Made by a program: the position numbers and the translations under genes. Positions 45,312 to 58,451 of a stretch of 64,000 nucleotides of DNA are shown here, one piece after another (the first letter of the stretch is position 1; every line of letters starts with the position of its first letter). This stretch comes from Gonapodya prolifera JEL478 (Eukaryota > Monoblepharomycota > Monoblepharidomycetes > Monoblepharidales > Gonapodyaceae): assembly GCA_001574975.1 (NCBI GenBank), contig KQ965738.1:201133-265132 (forward strand), read 5' to 3'. The notes beneath the pieces are model-generated. The model was not told the origin of the DNA, did not search any database, and saw only the letters and a program-made list of their open reading frames with translations.

Positions 45312-47131
45312 ATGGCGAATGAAAAGAGAGTTCCATCTTCGTCGTTTCTCATCGCAGCATACACGACTCCATCGCTCAATGTTGGCAACGAAGCTCAAGG
45401 CACAAACTTCCCCTTATCCCTCCTCCGCTCGCTCTACCTGCCCTCGTCTGGCCATGTCGATGTTGCGGCAGCACACGCGGCTGTAAGAAAGCTTCCAGAT
45501 GTGAAAAGGAAACGCATCCTTGTGGCTGGGGGAGCTGGCTTTGTGGGGAGTCATTTGGTCGACAGGCTCATGCTCATGGGTTATGAAGTCATCGTGGCCG
45601 ACAATCTTTTCACTGGTTAGTGGAAAGGAAGAGGGGGTCGAGCTGTACTGATCAGGGACTCTGTAGCAACAACAGGCAAGGCGGCCATTCAAGACGTGAA
45701 TCTCCCCAATGCTCTATCAGTTTGACCACTGACACTCGATTCCTTTGCCACCTATTCGTCTCCCCAGGATCAAAGCGCAACATCGAGCACTGGATTGGCC
45801 ACCCGCACTTTGAATTCATAAGACACGACGTTGTGGGTGTGTAGACATCACACCGTAAACTATTCGCGCCACAACTGGTTGAGTTGTTAAGTCTTTTCCC
45901 AGACCCTCTTATGGTTGAAGTAGACCAAATATACAGTTGAGTATCCCACCACCCGTTTACATATCTCAAATGAGTGCTGACGTTTTGTCTGTAGACCTTG
46001 CCTGCCCCGCCTCCCCGCCACATTATCAACTGAACCCGGTAAAAACGGTCAAAACCAGCGTCATGGGAACCATAAACGTGAGTTTTGGAGGAACCCGACT
46101 TTGATAATATTGATTGTACTGTGTAGTTTTAATATGTTGTCTTTACAAAGATGCTGGGCCTCGCCAAACGAGTCAAAGCCCGATTTCTCCTCACGTCCAC
46201 CTCGGAGATTTACGGAGATCCTTTGGAGCACCCTCAAAAAGAGTCGTACTGGGTGCGTGTTAGCGGTAGCTTCAGTTTGTCGAACCTTCCACTTACCGTT
46301 CAATCCGTTTGGCATCCCAACCAGGGAAATGTCAACCCCATCGGACCGCGCGCATGCTACGATGAGGGAAAGCGCGTCGCAGAGACGCTCACGTACGCTT
46401 ACAGGCAGCAAAACGGAGTGGAGGTTCGTGTGGCTCGTATTTTTAATACGTGAGTATCTCGTTCCCTCTCTTTTTTTTTCCTTCTCTCTTCTTCTTCCCC
46501 CGTCGAATCCTGCCTCTTCAAACGCTTGGGTTGTCCCCCTCCCTCTCTTCCCTCTTCTAAACCAGATTCGGTCCCCGGATGAACGCCGCCGATGGCCGTG
46601 TAGTGTCCAACTTTGTCTTGCAGGCCCTTTCAGGAAAGGACATAACTGTGTATGGCGATGGAACGCAAACCAGGTCCTTTCAGTACGTCCACGACCTAGT
46701 CGACGGGCTCGTGGCATTGATGGAGGGAGAGTGTAGCGAACCCGTAAATTTAGGGAATCCAGGTGAGTGGATGGGGAACAGGGAATGGGTGTGAGAATGT
46801 CGTCACCGTAACAATCACGACATAACGAAGTTTAATCTCTACGCAGAGGAATACACGATCCAAACCTTTGCAGAGATCGCCCGCAACCTCATCGGCCGTG
46901 AAAGCCGGATCGTAAACCTCCCCGCTACGCAAGACGACCCCAAGCAGAGACGGCCAGACATTTCTCGAGCCAAGGAAGAGCTTAGATGGGAGCCTAGATT
47001 TTCAGTGAAGCAGGGAATAGAAGAGACGGTGAGTCTGGGGGGAGGTCGTGTCTTTGAAACGATAGCTGCTGAGCTTGTCTTGTCAGGTGGAGTATTTCAG
47101 GATGCTGAAAGAAGCGGGATATATAAAGTGA
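45312..47131 (+). CDS. UXS1: UDP-glucuronic acid decarboxylase (UDP-xylose synthase)
   Basis: Converts UDP-glucuronate to UDP-xylose with bound NAD; short-chain dehydrogenase/epimerase family. ATG 45312. The NAD motif [20 protein letters not shown] is at about residues 70-90, then [68 protein letters not shown], the catalytic Y-x3-K in [36 protein letters not shown] and [16 protein letters not shown] 47129-47131 follows EAGYIK. Six or so introns. No clear membrane anchor precedes the domain, unlike the Golgi forms of animals and many plant isoforms, so a cytosolic enzyme is more likely. Confidence 0.93.
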
Positions 47132-47238
47132 ATGCAATTGTAGACAAGATGCAACTCTTCCCGCTTGTCTCCAGTAGTTGGTAAGAAACCGTTCTGCCCT
47201 CCCACAGCTGCGGTCATTTGAAACACTGGAGCGATTTC

Positions 47239-50200
47239 ATGGGCCTGCGCGGCAAGAAGGCCGGATCAGATTTGAAGCTTTTCAAAACAACAGCTGTCGA
47301 TCATTCCTCGCGCGCCTCAAACGATTCCGCCCCTCCACCGGCCACGCAGCCTAGTCCTCCCACGACACCACCTCCTCATTCCAGTTATGCCTCGCCCCGC
47401 AGGATCGCTGCATCTGCCCCGGCATCTCCCCGCATAGGACCCTTGTACCGGCGCAAATCGGAGGAGGAGCCCTGCGGTCGCGTTGGGGGACACTTCCGTG
47501 CTGTGTCAGACAGTGAGGGAAAGCGAGCGCAAGGGCCGAGGGGAGAATTTCAGGGGACGGACCTGGATGAATCCGAACCCGTGACGCCGTCTCGGGGGTC
47601 TCGAGGGTCGCTTCGACGGTCCCTGGTGTCGTTGTTCTCTTTAGGTCGGTCGAGGTCCAAATCGAGGGACAGTGAGGGTGGAAAGTCCGAGTCACAATCT
47701 GTCAGGAACCCAAAGAAGAGTGGGGATGGGAACGCGGAGTCAGTGGTTCCGGGTGCGTCCTCGTCCCCACCTTCGAATGAAGCCGTGCTCGCCGAAACGC
47801 TGGAGGGCAAGTCGACGAAGAAGAAAAAGCGGCGCTTATGGCAGCGCCTCCTCTCTCCATCCAAAACCTCTGACAAATCAGCGGAAGCACGTCGTGACTC
47901 GCCGCTTTCATCTCATCCCCTTGCGCCCAACGCTGACAGCCCTCCCATTGCTCCTGGCAGCCCCGAACATCGTCGGTATCGTTCGGACGCGGATATTGGG
48001 AGTTCTGCATACGGTCAACGCGCTTCGCGAGCTTACCATGATACAACTGCGGAGGACTCATCCGACTCCAGTTCAATTCTCTCCGAGGGTGACCTTTCAA
48101 TTTCGGAGTCCGCATCCAGCCACACTGATATCAACGACACACAAAAGCTATCACTCGAAAAGCACTACTCTGTTGACGATACTGGGGCACCTGTGGTGGG
48201 GTTTCCTATTGGAAGCGGACAAACTGATTTGATCCATTCGCGCGTCCTGGAAGAGGAGGAGGACCTGGAGGTCGTAGCTGATGCTCTGAGTTCTTGTGTG
48301 GATGTTGGCGAACCTTCTGCTACTCTGGACAATGACCAGATTTCGAGTGAAGGCGTGGGAAAGATTATGCCCGAACTTCACGCCAGCGACATGGCGGAAG
48401 CGACTACGGCTCATGGTACGTTCATGACAATTGATATGATTCCGGCTCCTCGTCAAGACGTGGCCTGTACAACCATTTCAGAACCACCCGAATGTTCGTC
48501 AGAACCCAACGCAGACATAGCCCAATCTAGCCCAGCCAAACCCTCAGAAAGCATACATGACCAAGCCATCTCAGCTTATTCTGATCCGTTAACTTCTTCA
48601 AGTGTACCTGCGGTCTCTGTACTATCATCCTTGCAGACCGACTCCCCTTATTCCATCACTGACCCTCCCACACCTCAACCCTCTGTTCCCGACGGAAGCA
48701 CTGCCTCATCCAACGCACAACGTATGCCTCCGCCTGAGAGCATCTCGTTCGACGGGACGAAGACACCTGCTGACCCTTTCCAATCTCTGCCAAATCCGCC
48801 ATCACCTACAACCTTCCACCCTGTCACTTTCACCACCGCACCATCTCGTGCTCCCAACACAACTTCAGACCACGTAGTGCCAGCGGATTGTCCGAGAGAA
48901 ACGGCGCTTCTGGAAAGCCCCGCTCCTCCCCCTCCAATGTCAACTGACTCTGAGTCCCGTGTTCCGTCGACACCATCTTCCCCACCTCCAGTCTCCTTTC
49001 TTCCTTTCTCTCCCACCACTACTGCCCATCCTGCCCTCCTCCCCAATCAGCCAGCCCCTTTATCTCCCGAGGACTCTCAAGCAGTTCTTCCACTTGCCGT
49101 CTCGTTCGAGAGCTCGGTCGTAGTGGGGGACAGAAACTCATCCTTCAGTGGCTCTGCGGTGGGACACACCACACTTGATTACTCCTTCGACAGTGCCGTC
49201 AGTAGTGACACGAAAGCGATTTCGTTTTCGCGCTCGACGAGCGGAATATCTGAGGCTATGCAGAATAGCGGAATGGAAAGCAAAACCGGGGTTGTCGACG
49301 AAGCTGAACTGCAAGTGAAGAGGGGGTCCGAGGAAGGGAAGGACGGCGAAAGCTTTGAAATGACGGAAAGACCGGGACCGGGACTCAAACAGGAAAACGA
49401 GGTGAATGTTGTGGAAGACTGGAGGAACGAACCTCACTCAGAACGCGGCTTAGACCTTGATGTTGAGGACGATAGTGAGTCGTGCTTATGTTGTACACAC
49501 TCGATTTTTTGTGTCTTATCCTCCGTTGGACAGAACCAACAATGTTGAGCAAATGCTGGGACCCCTCGGAGCGCGTTGATGTCTATTTGGAGTACCTGAG
49601 AACAGATAGAGAGAGGAAAACAGATGTGAAGGAAGTCCAAAGGGTGATATGTCAGGAAGTGGGAGTACTCTCAGTGAAAACAGGCTGTGAGGACCAGCTT
49701 GGGGAAACAGGAGTTTTGATGACGAAAGATAAGGAGGACTTTGGCAAGGGCTTGGCATCGCATCCTGAGAACGGTGTCATTACCGAGCCTGTACTTCCTC
49801 CTCCCGCAACATCCGAACCTGATTCTCCCGCACCATCTATCTCTTCCACCAAACCACCAAGTCCCGTAGATGCATCATCCGCCGCCCTTCTATTGCCAAT
49901 GACCATCGCCAACTCCCAAACGCACGCGCTACCACGAGGACAGCCTCTCCGCTGCATCCACTCGTTCCCAGCAATTCATCCGTCAGAGCTTTTGCTCCAT
50001 GTCGGCGATGTGGTGGAGCTTGACGAAGTCTACCATGGTGGGGGGGAGTACTGGGCTCACGGTGTGGATAGGACACTGGGCGACCGCAATGGGACAGCCG
50101 GCTGGTTTCCTATAAGATGCGTGGAAGCGGAAAGCTACGGGAACAACGTGAAGGATGACAAATCTGCGGCTCTCGAAGAGGAGAGCACACCAGAGTGTGT

Positions 50201-53200
50201 CACCGAGACCCCTCAAAATGAACTGGAAAAGATGTTAGTGAATCCTGTGGCAGTGCCTCCAGGAACGAGACTTGTGACGTGCTTCTCGTACATTGCAACC
50301 AAAACTGATGAACTCACACTTCACACTGGAGAGATTATTGTTGCCACCGAATGTCCAGATGGTGGGTGGTGGAAAGCGATTCAGGGAGAGGGAAGAGCAC
50401 AACGGGTCGGATGGTTCCCAGCCACGTGTACGAAGGTGGTTGATCAGAGCGACACAGGAGCAAGGGATGCCCCAGAATTGGAGGAGGAAGAAGGGGGAGA
50501 TGGTAGGGGTCAAAGGGTGACGTGGTTCCAGAAGCTCTCGGCGAAAAGAAAAGGCGGGGCCAGTATTCCGGGTGGTAGTTTGAACGGAAGCGCATCCTCA
50601 ACTGGGTCTTCGGGCAGCAGGGAAGGCTCAGAATCTCCAATTTCAAGTCGAGCGTCGTGGAATCGGAGGAAACGATCATCATCGGCACCTCCTGCTAAGA
50701 TGGACGATGGCGATGATGACAGCGGTCTTTCTGTAGGGAGGGGACCTGAGTCGAACGGACAGGCAACAACCGGAAAGTCACTTAAAGTGATGCCTACGGT
50801 TGTGGAAGACCCCAAATCAGGAAGAAATTCAACCATAATGACGAATTCTCAGCAAAGCGTGAATCCAGGAGAAGAGACAGCTGCGGAAGTCAGCAGTTTG
50901 GACAGCGGAACAACATCGCACAGCCCGTCTCCCTCCGTAAACCGTCGGTCTCCAAGCCTTAGTGCAATGTTTCCGCGTGTTGCACGTAGCGTATCAGCGC
51001 CTGCTCCCAGGACCGTCTCGATAATTGGCCCAGTCGCGACAGGTGAAGATGTGACAGCACTTCTATCTCGAAGCGCTGTGGAGGAGTTGGCACAGTGGCC
51101 GCCATCGTCAGCGAAGTGGTGTGCTGGCGTAGCTGCTGATGTGCTCACGGACCTTTCGCCAGCAGAGCAGAAGAGGCAAACTGCCATCTGGGAGTTGTTT
51201 TTAACGGAGCGAGACTACTTGAAGGACCTATGGATTCTGCACGAGGTGTGTTAGGGTCCCGAACGATTTTCTTGATAATATGTTTGGAAGATCGTCTCGT
51301 TTTCTTCGGGTGGAAGGTTTTTCGCAAACCTATTTCGGAAAAGAAGATTTTGAGTCTTAAACGAGTGGACCTACTTTTCGGCAACCTCGACGACGTGTTG
51401 AATGCAAGTCGAGCTCTACTGCGCCGATTTGCAGAGAAACGTCAGGCGAACCCAGTAGTCGCTTCGGTTGGCGACGTGTTTTTGCAGATCGTGAGTAACT
51501 CGATAGTGAAGTTGAAGCCAACAAATGCGACCAACTCATCCCGCTCTCGGTTGCCTCAGAATCACTTCTGCGCTATTTACAGCTCATTTTGCGCCAATCA
51601 CTCGAGCGCCGTCTCGAGGCTTGAGAGCTACCAAAAGGAAGTGAAAGCATTTCGACAATTCCTCGACGATACTGGAAAGGCTTCGATATGTCGGGGGTTA
51701 AATTTAGGTGGCTTCTTGATTAAACCTGTTCAGAGGATTTGTAAATATCCTTTGATTCTAAAGGTGAGATTGTTGTCTGTGTTCTTCGGAAAGTGTTGGA
51801 TGTTTCCTGCTGTCTGGTGGTGTTTAGGAGATTGCTAAGAGCACTAATGGAGAAAACCCAGATAGTGAAGATGTTGCTCGCGCTGTGGAGCAGTTTGAGG
51901 AAGCTTTGAACTCCATCAACAACGCTACCCGACGTGCGGAGTCGGGAAGAAGAATTGAGGAACTCAAGCAAGAGTTCAGCGAAGTATGTCCAAGCAGCGC
52001 GCGATCCTATCGATTACTATATGACAAGAAAATTGCTTAAATCCATTGTGCAGAAGCTAGCAATATCGCCTTCGAGTTACATCGTGCGTGAGGATGAAGT
52101 ATCTCAAATCAAGTCGACGTCCGACGACGATGTGAAAGCACGACTCCTGTTATCGTTTAACGATGGATTCTTGGTTTGCAAAAAAGATTGGCGAGACAGG
52201 TATCAGATCATGCACCGTGCGATGTTTGACCAGTGCAGTGTCGCTGATGTCCTTGACGACGAGGGTAAGACCATTACGGAAGCTATTAATCAGATATCTC
52301 ACACCTCTGACTTTGACCACAAAGGTGTGCGAAATCTTGTCGAAATCGTATTTCCCGCGCAAGCAACGCGAAAACCTTCCAGCATCTTCTTGTTCACTTT
52401 ACCGTCGAGGAGCGTCAAAACCGCGTGGCTGGATCAGTACAAGGCTTTGAGCAGCGTTTCTCCTATCACCAAATCTTCATCGGACGCCATGAAGGACTTC
52501 GCAGTGGAGGCGGATGGACGGTCGGAGTCCCAATTTCTGAATCGCGTGAGCGTTTTTAACGGTGTCTCTGCCGCATCGAACGTACTGTTCCCAGGAATAG
52601 ACAGTGAAGACAGTGCAGGCGACACCAAGAATCTTTTGAAGCGATCACCGTCTCTTGCGCATACCACATTGGGCAGAGAGCAAAATGAGGAAATATCGCC
52701 TTCGTCGAGCACAAGACCGTTGTCAGTTCTCCTTCCGTCATCTTGGGGAGGCAAAAAGAGCGCCGCTGCACTCGAAGAGGCCAAGAAAAAAATCGTCGAG
52801 ATGTCGAACCAGATGCGGGAAAGTGAAACTACGGTGCAGCGATTACAACAGAATGTTATCGAAACAGAGCTACGAAGCAAAAAGATAGAATTGGATATGC
52901 GTGCCTTGAGCGATGAAAATGGGAAGCTGGTGGCTGAAGTGGAGCGCTTGCGGAGTACATTGGACGGGGTAACAAACCAGCTCAAAGAGGCAGAGCGGGG
53001 TTTGTCGAATAATGAGCAGGAATATCGAAGACAAATGTCTTCCATTCTAACTGACAAGGATAAGGCTCTGGGAGACGCACAATTCCAACTGCGCATGGCA
53101 CAATCAAAGTTTGAAACCGAGAAAGTGGAGCTCCAACATACTTTTGAGAAGAAGCTTCAAGTATCTCACGCCAGCATGGAAGCCACCTCTGCGGAATTGA

Positions 53201-55740
53201 AGGCGGTCATTGAGCGACTCAAGCACGATGCTCTGCTGAAAGATCAAACAATTTCAAGCTTGAAAGGAGAAAAGTCCAGTGAAGTGGCACTCTTGAATCA
53301 AGAATTGACCTTTGTAAAGACTTCAACTCAGCAGATTTTGGAGAGCCTCAAGTCGGTTCTTCTCGAAACTCAAGATGCCTTGAAAAAACGCGAAGAGAGT
53401 GCTGCAAAGCAAGGGGAAGAGTTGAACAGACTTCGTGGTGAAGTGGCTTCGGCGAAGTTGTACTCAGATGCGGCACGTGCAGAATTTCGAGCCTTGCACT
53501 CACAGCTCGAATCGAGATTGGAGGAGCAAAGCAAGGTTATTCTTCAGAAAGATGTGGAAATAAGGGACCTCACAAAATCCAATTCAGAACAGCTCTCGCA
53601 GATTCAAACCCAATCAGCAGAACTCAGTGCCAACAAGAAACAAATAGAGTGGTTGCAAACGTCTATTCTGGAAAGAGACCGAATGTTGAAAAAGGCAACA
53701 CAAACCGCAACTGCTTTCCACGATGCTGAACTATCTTTAAGAGAAACGGAAGCTCGTGAACAAACATTGCTCGTCCAGATGCAGGATGTTGAGAGTGAAC
53801 TCGTCGCATCGAACGAAGAGAAAGACAGGTGCTTACAACGTGAGCGTGCATTAAAGGAAGAAATCGCAAATGTAACAGGAAAGTTGCATGCGACCGAAAC
53901 TTTGTCGATTCAGAGACAAGACAAGCTCGAACAAGAGATTGCACTTTTGAGACAAACGTCAGGTCATGGCGATGAACAAGCACGAGAGAAGGATCGCTTA
54001 ATTGTTTCTCTTCGAACAGACATTGATGCAATGACCAAGAATATTGAAACCGTTCAAGGATCTCTGGATGAGGCGAACGCTGAGAAGGATCGAATATGTA
54101 CATCATTGTCAGCTGAGATCGAAAAGCTGAGAACGAGCAATAATGAAATGGATGACATCATCTCAAAACACGTTTCCCGAATTAAAATGCTGACTATTCT
54201 GGAGAAGAAGTATGGCACACTCCGGGAAGAGCATCAGCGTACCATGGAGGACTTGGAACAGCTACAGAGGCATCATGGGGAAACAACAAGTAGCCTGGCC
54301 AAACGAGAACGTCAAGTCGGGAGTGCGACCATGGTGTTTATTGAACTCTGCCGGCTATTTAACCTGGAGCCCTTTGATGCAGATGATGGTCCAAGTGAGG
54401 CAAGGCAAGTGGAGTTGGTCAGTGAGGCACACCGAATACAAATCGAGAACGAACGTCTAACGGGCGAAGTCGAGCTTCAAAAAGCTCGGGTCGAGGAATT
54501 AGAAAGCATGAATCAATTGGGTGAAAATCAAGTGATGAACGCAGGAGATTGGGTGAAGAGGATGGAAGTGAAACTCAACAAGCGAATGAAAGAGCTCGTG
54601 GACGAGAAGAATTCCGTGGAGACGAAATTCGATGATTTGTCGACGGAATTCGATCAAGTTTACTATTCGAAAATTAACGTGGAGAAGGAGTTGTCATTGA
54701 CGTCTGAGATGTTGGAGACAGCCAACATCCAGAGAGCGGCTCTGGCGGAACAGGTGACGCGCCTCTCTGCGAGATGCGCAAAACTTGAACATGATTACGA
54801 GACGGAAGTCGTATCAACCAAGTCCGAGAATGTCGAATTGCAATCTCGTATCAAGGAACTCCAAGATCAGGTGACACTGCTCATGGACTCCTCGCAGTCT
54901 TCTATAGCGGAGCTATCAATGAAAGAGGACAAGACTCAAAAAGAACTTCAGCATTGGCGCAAATCGGCGACAGAATTGGAGTCTTCGAATGAGAAAATGC
55001 GACATGATTTGGAGGAGGCATCCGTTCTTGCACATGACCTGGCGCTTGAGCTGGATAACGCACGTGCAGCACTCACTCTGTGCACCACTGAACATAATGA
55101 AACCCGAGAGACGCATCTTGCAGATCTCAGTGAGCTCAAATACGTGCGACACGAGCTGGAAACAACCCAAGAGGAACTCAACGATTTGGCCGCTGTTGTC
55201 CATGAGAAAGCGGTTGTCATCGAAAATCTCCAAAATGAACTTCGCCTCAAGGAACAACACATTGAGCACCTGCAGTCTGCACTTTTAAATTCCAAGGCGG
55301 AGACCCATCGTATCGGAGTGTACGCTCGGGACGTTGCATTTCAGCTGAGCTTCATGAGAAAGCACAAAGAAATCATGGAGCACGACGTAGTAAGCTTGCA
55401 AAAGCGTATTGAGACATTGCAGATCGAAGTCTCGAAATCGGAGGGTTGCAGAGTTCAGGTGGAAGCGCGGATGCGCCAGCTGGAGCAAAACATTGAGATC
55501 AAGAGAGCAGCGGCCTTCCTTCCTGTAATGGACAAGATTTTCACGGATAGTTTGACAACGCGACCCCTCACTCCTGATGAGTCCACCGCAACAACAGCAG
55601 TGAATCCCACATTCGATTCCTCCCCATTGACCGTGGATGCATCGCTGCAGACAAGGCCAACACCCAACAGCGGAAGACCAAAGAAGGATAGAAAAGGCAC
55701 GGCCGCGTCCATGACTGCATGGTTGGATGAAGTTGTGTGA
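47239..55740 (+). CDS. Multidomain RhoGEF: SH3-SH3-DH-PH-long coiled coil
   Basis: Six exons (47239-49474, 49534-51245, 51317-51490, 51560-51763, 51828-51983, 52054-55740) splice in frame to 2,722 residues. Residues 1-870 are Ser/Pro-rich and disordered. SH3-1 is about 880-945 (LRCIHSFPAIHPSELLLHVG...AGWFPIRCVE). SH3-2 is about 988-1050 (LVTCFSYIATKTDELTLHTG...VGWFPATC). The DH domain is about 1290-1480 (ELFLTERDYLKDL, FLIKPVQRICKYPLILKEI), the catalytic module that loads GTP on Rho/Rac/Cdc42 GTPases. A PH domain is about 1495-1625. Residues about 1730-2645 are nearly unbroken coiled coil. I know no standard fungal GEF with this layout; a cortical or septal scaffold coupling Rho activation to a long tether is inferred. 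It starts 107 bp after UXS1, same strand. Confidence 0.88.
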
Positions 55741-55950
55741 CAGAGCAAGGAAGGTCGGACCCCATATGTATGGACTTGCTTTTGCACATTATTTAAGCAT
55801 GTTTATTGTATTACAGCAGGAGAAATGCATGTCTCCACCACGAACGCGCTGTTTCCATAGCTAACTCGATTGCCATGTCATTGTTTCGTTCCTGACTTCG
55901 TATGGCATCATGACCTTTCCCAAACCTCGCAACCTTACGAATACACTCCG

Positions 55951-56650
55951 ATGCAAACCCGATTTCCGGACGAGACCTTGTGCAATTCTGGTTGGGAGTG
56001 GGACGCAGCTTTGGTGTTTTTATCGCGCAGCGGCGGTCGATGTTGTGGTATTGGTTGCAATAGTGTTTAGCCGCGATATGTTAACCACACATCAATGAAT
56101 CCAAAGCTAATCCACAGAAACCGCCAGTTTCCGTCTCATCTTCATCGGCAACGTTCCCAAGGACCTCACCGATTGCGAGCTGAGGTTTGCCCTGTCGGGA
56201 TACTCCGTCATTCGCACAACCATTGTTCGAGACGCAGACGGCGTCAGCAGAGGATACGCTTTCGCAACCGTGAAAGAGGAACGTGATTGGGAGGAGGTAC
56301 GCAATCGAAAAACTCGCGATGCCTTAAGCGCGAGAGCACTGACGGTGCCGCCCGCTTCATGTCGCCACATGACTCATCAGCTCCTACACACCACGATACG
56401 AGCGGGCGGCCGACTTCTTTCAATCAGACCCGGAGTAAACAGCTATGTTTCATTCAAACGCCTGCCGCGCTGTCTGCGAAATCCATCGGGACATCGAGGA
56501 CGCACTTTTCAAATCAATGACTTGCCCGACTGCTTGACAACATCTTCCACAACCTTCAACCTCGCGCATTTCATGACATCCTCCCTTTTGTCTGCAAACA
56601 CAGGAACTCTATTGCGCAGAGCGGGAGGTATCTCAGCGGTATCTTGGTGA
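55951..56650 (+). CDS. RRM-domain RNA-binding protein (structure uncertain, possibly remnant)
   Basis: A clear RRM starts after a splice acceptor near 56120: RLIFIGNVPKDLTDCELRFA (RNP2), then GYSVIRTTIVRDADGVSRGY and AFATVKEERDWEE (RNP1 is RGYAFATV). A proposed first exon starts at ATG 55951 (MQTRFPDETLCNSGWEW) and joins in frame. Downstream of DWEE the frame is unclear; a Ser/Thr-rich linker reads well in a different frame (PHDSSAPTHHDTSGRPTSFN), so either an intron lies near 56295-56330 or the gene is damaged. It may be one gene with, or a neighbour of, the F-box-like sequence that follows. Only half an RRM protein can be supported. Confidence 0.5.
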
Positions 56651-57867
56651 CTGACGTTTCCTTATCGGTCAACTGGGAGTCGGTAACGATCAACTTCCCC
56701 AGACGCTTTTCGCTGCTATGCACTTCAAGATGGAGCTGCCAAAGTCACGGTCGGCATTGCTGTGAAATCGCCGTGCGCCCAGCACTTTGGTGCCAGCATC
56801 CATGTTCTTCCTCGGGATTCTCAAAATTGCAGCGGTGCGGTACCTGGAGCAACGACGCTGTCCCAGAGAAACACTCGAGGCGCCTCGTGTGGTCTTTGGT
56901 CGAATCCGACCGGATTACTATGTTGAGGACAGCGCAGAATTGTTCTCGGATCGCATAACGCACCAACTTGTCTGGTACAACACCATATGCAGTCACGCAA
57001 GCCCCGACTCATACGATTTCTGTCGTGGGAGTCATCTGGACGTGGTGCACAGCCTTCATAGTGCTTCCATCTGTTTTCGACCTGCCCACAACGTAGTGCT
57101 TTCGTGGCCATTCAATTGCGCACCCGCGGAGTACTTATTGGAGATATTTGATGTTTTCTCTAACGGCAAGTCTCTTTACATCGTGGGAGCAGACTCAGTC
57201 CCACATCAATGGGATTTGGAACAAATCATGGCCCATGTGCCCCTCGCATTTCCAGCAAAAATATTATCATTAACTCTTGACGACCACCGAAGAGCAGTAC
57301 CAGATACGCTTCGAATCCCGTCCGTCTTCCCCAATGTAGAAGCGCTCCGACTCGGCCACCTCCAGAAGATGTGTGGCGTGACGCCCAAATCACGGGAGTG
57401 GACCTTGCCACGCTATTCAAGGTCCGGCACTTGAAGTTCTACATCTCGATACTTAGAAGTGCCACGGAGGTTCGCGACATTGCCGACCGCTTGCGGCAGT
57501 ATATGACAGGTCTGCACAAGCTCGTCATGCACATCTCCTGCAATTTGGGCCCCTCTTCATGCGCGCTCTCGTCCCGCGGGGCCTCACTTGGGCGCGCTCG
57601 TCCCGGCAACGAGAACCGCTAGACATATGGGCGGACTACGCGCTCTTGCAAGAGCTCGAGGAGGCGTACGCGTACCTTGCGAAAGAGTGCCCCGGTAGCG
57701 GGCTGACGGTGGAGCTACCTAGTGCAATGGTGGACGACGCCGGGCGGCTTCGGGACGGGTTGCCAAATTGGAGCGGCGTGCTGGCGACAATGAGGAAGGC
57801 ATCCACGGCAGCTGGGAAGCGGTACAAGGTTGTGTGGGGAAGAAAGGGGCTGAGGGTATGGTTTTAA
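56505..57867 (+). pseudogene. Broken F-box-like gene
   Basis: Near 56515-56600 INDLPD and, in another frame, LLDNIFHNLQPRAFHDILPF then VCKHRNSIAQ together look like an F-box, the SKP1-binding module of ubiquitin ligases. Long open pieces follow in three different frames: about 56790-57355 (YLLEIFDVFSNGKSLYIVGA, LRIPSVFPNVEALRLGHL), about 57360-57550 (VDLATLFKVRHLKFYISILR) and about 57550-57867 (WADYALLQELEEAYAYLAKE). The frame shifts near 56530, 57357 and 57555 lack plausible splice sites, so this host gene is probably a pseudogene or contains sequencing errors. The remaining protein is not of a family I recognise. Confidence 0.45.
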
Positions 57868-58071
57868 GTGGGACTGAAATCAATCTACATGATTTTGCAG
57901 GTGGATATGACGTGAACACTCAATTGTTCACGGGCCGCCGACCTCAACGGTCCGATTTTTTCAGTTAGCGGTATAATAAATGCATCTCTCCTTTGAAATT
58001 AAATTTCCTCAACTTCAACCTGTTTGTCCCACCTTCCACTTCCAACTCCCGCTCTCACCGTCTACCCCGTC

Positions 58072-58344
58072 TCAGTAATCACCCTTTGCCCTCCCACTCC
58101 ATGGTCGTTTCATGAAAACCTCTTTCTCTATGAAATCTGCCACCGTTTGTATCTCTTCCGGTGTTGCTGTGCGCAGCGGGGGTGGAGGTGCGGGTGCAGC
58201 AAGCGACGCGGGAGGCACAGGAGGAGGAGGAAAGGAAGGTGGAGCGTCGCTGGCGGTTGGCGAGGACGGGACAGGGGTGGTTGAGGGCGGGGGAGCAGGG
58301 GATGGGTGATCTGAAGAGAAGGAAACCGAAAGTTGGGGAAGCAC
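58072..58344 (-). CDS. Possible small Pro-rich protein or terminal exon
   Basis: A minus-strand frame, Pro/Ser/Ala-rich, ends with a conserved-looking helix TATPEEIQTVADFIEKEVF then MKRPWSGRAKGDY and a stop at 58072-58074. An acceptor-like CTCTTCAG lies near 58310, so it may be the last exon of a gene whose first exon is near 58390-58440. No family was recognised. It sits 3' of the 2-oxoglutarate oxygenase on the same strand. Confidence 0.3.
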   Translation of the reverse strand: MLPQLSVSFSSDHPSPAPPPSTTPVPSSPTASDAPPSFPPPPVPPASLAAPAPPPPLRTATPEEIQTVADFIEKEVFMKRPWSGRAKGDY

Positions 58345-58451
58345 AGGGAGGAGGGATGTAGGGCGAGGACGTAGGAAGAACTGTCAAGTCAAGTGGTGCA
58401 GCAGTTAGTAAGATATTCACTTTGCTGCTGCCAACTCAATCACTACCCCAA

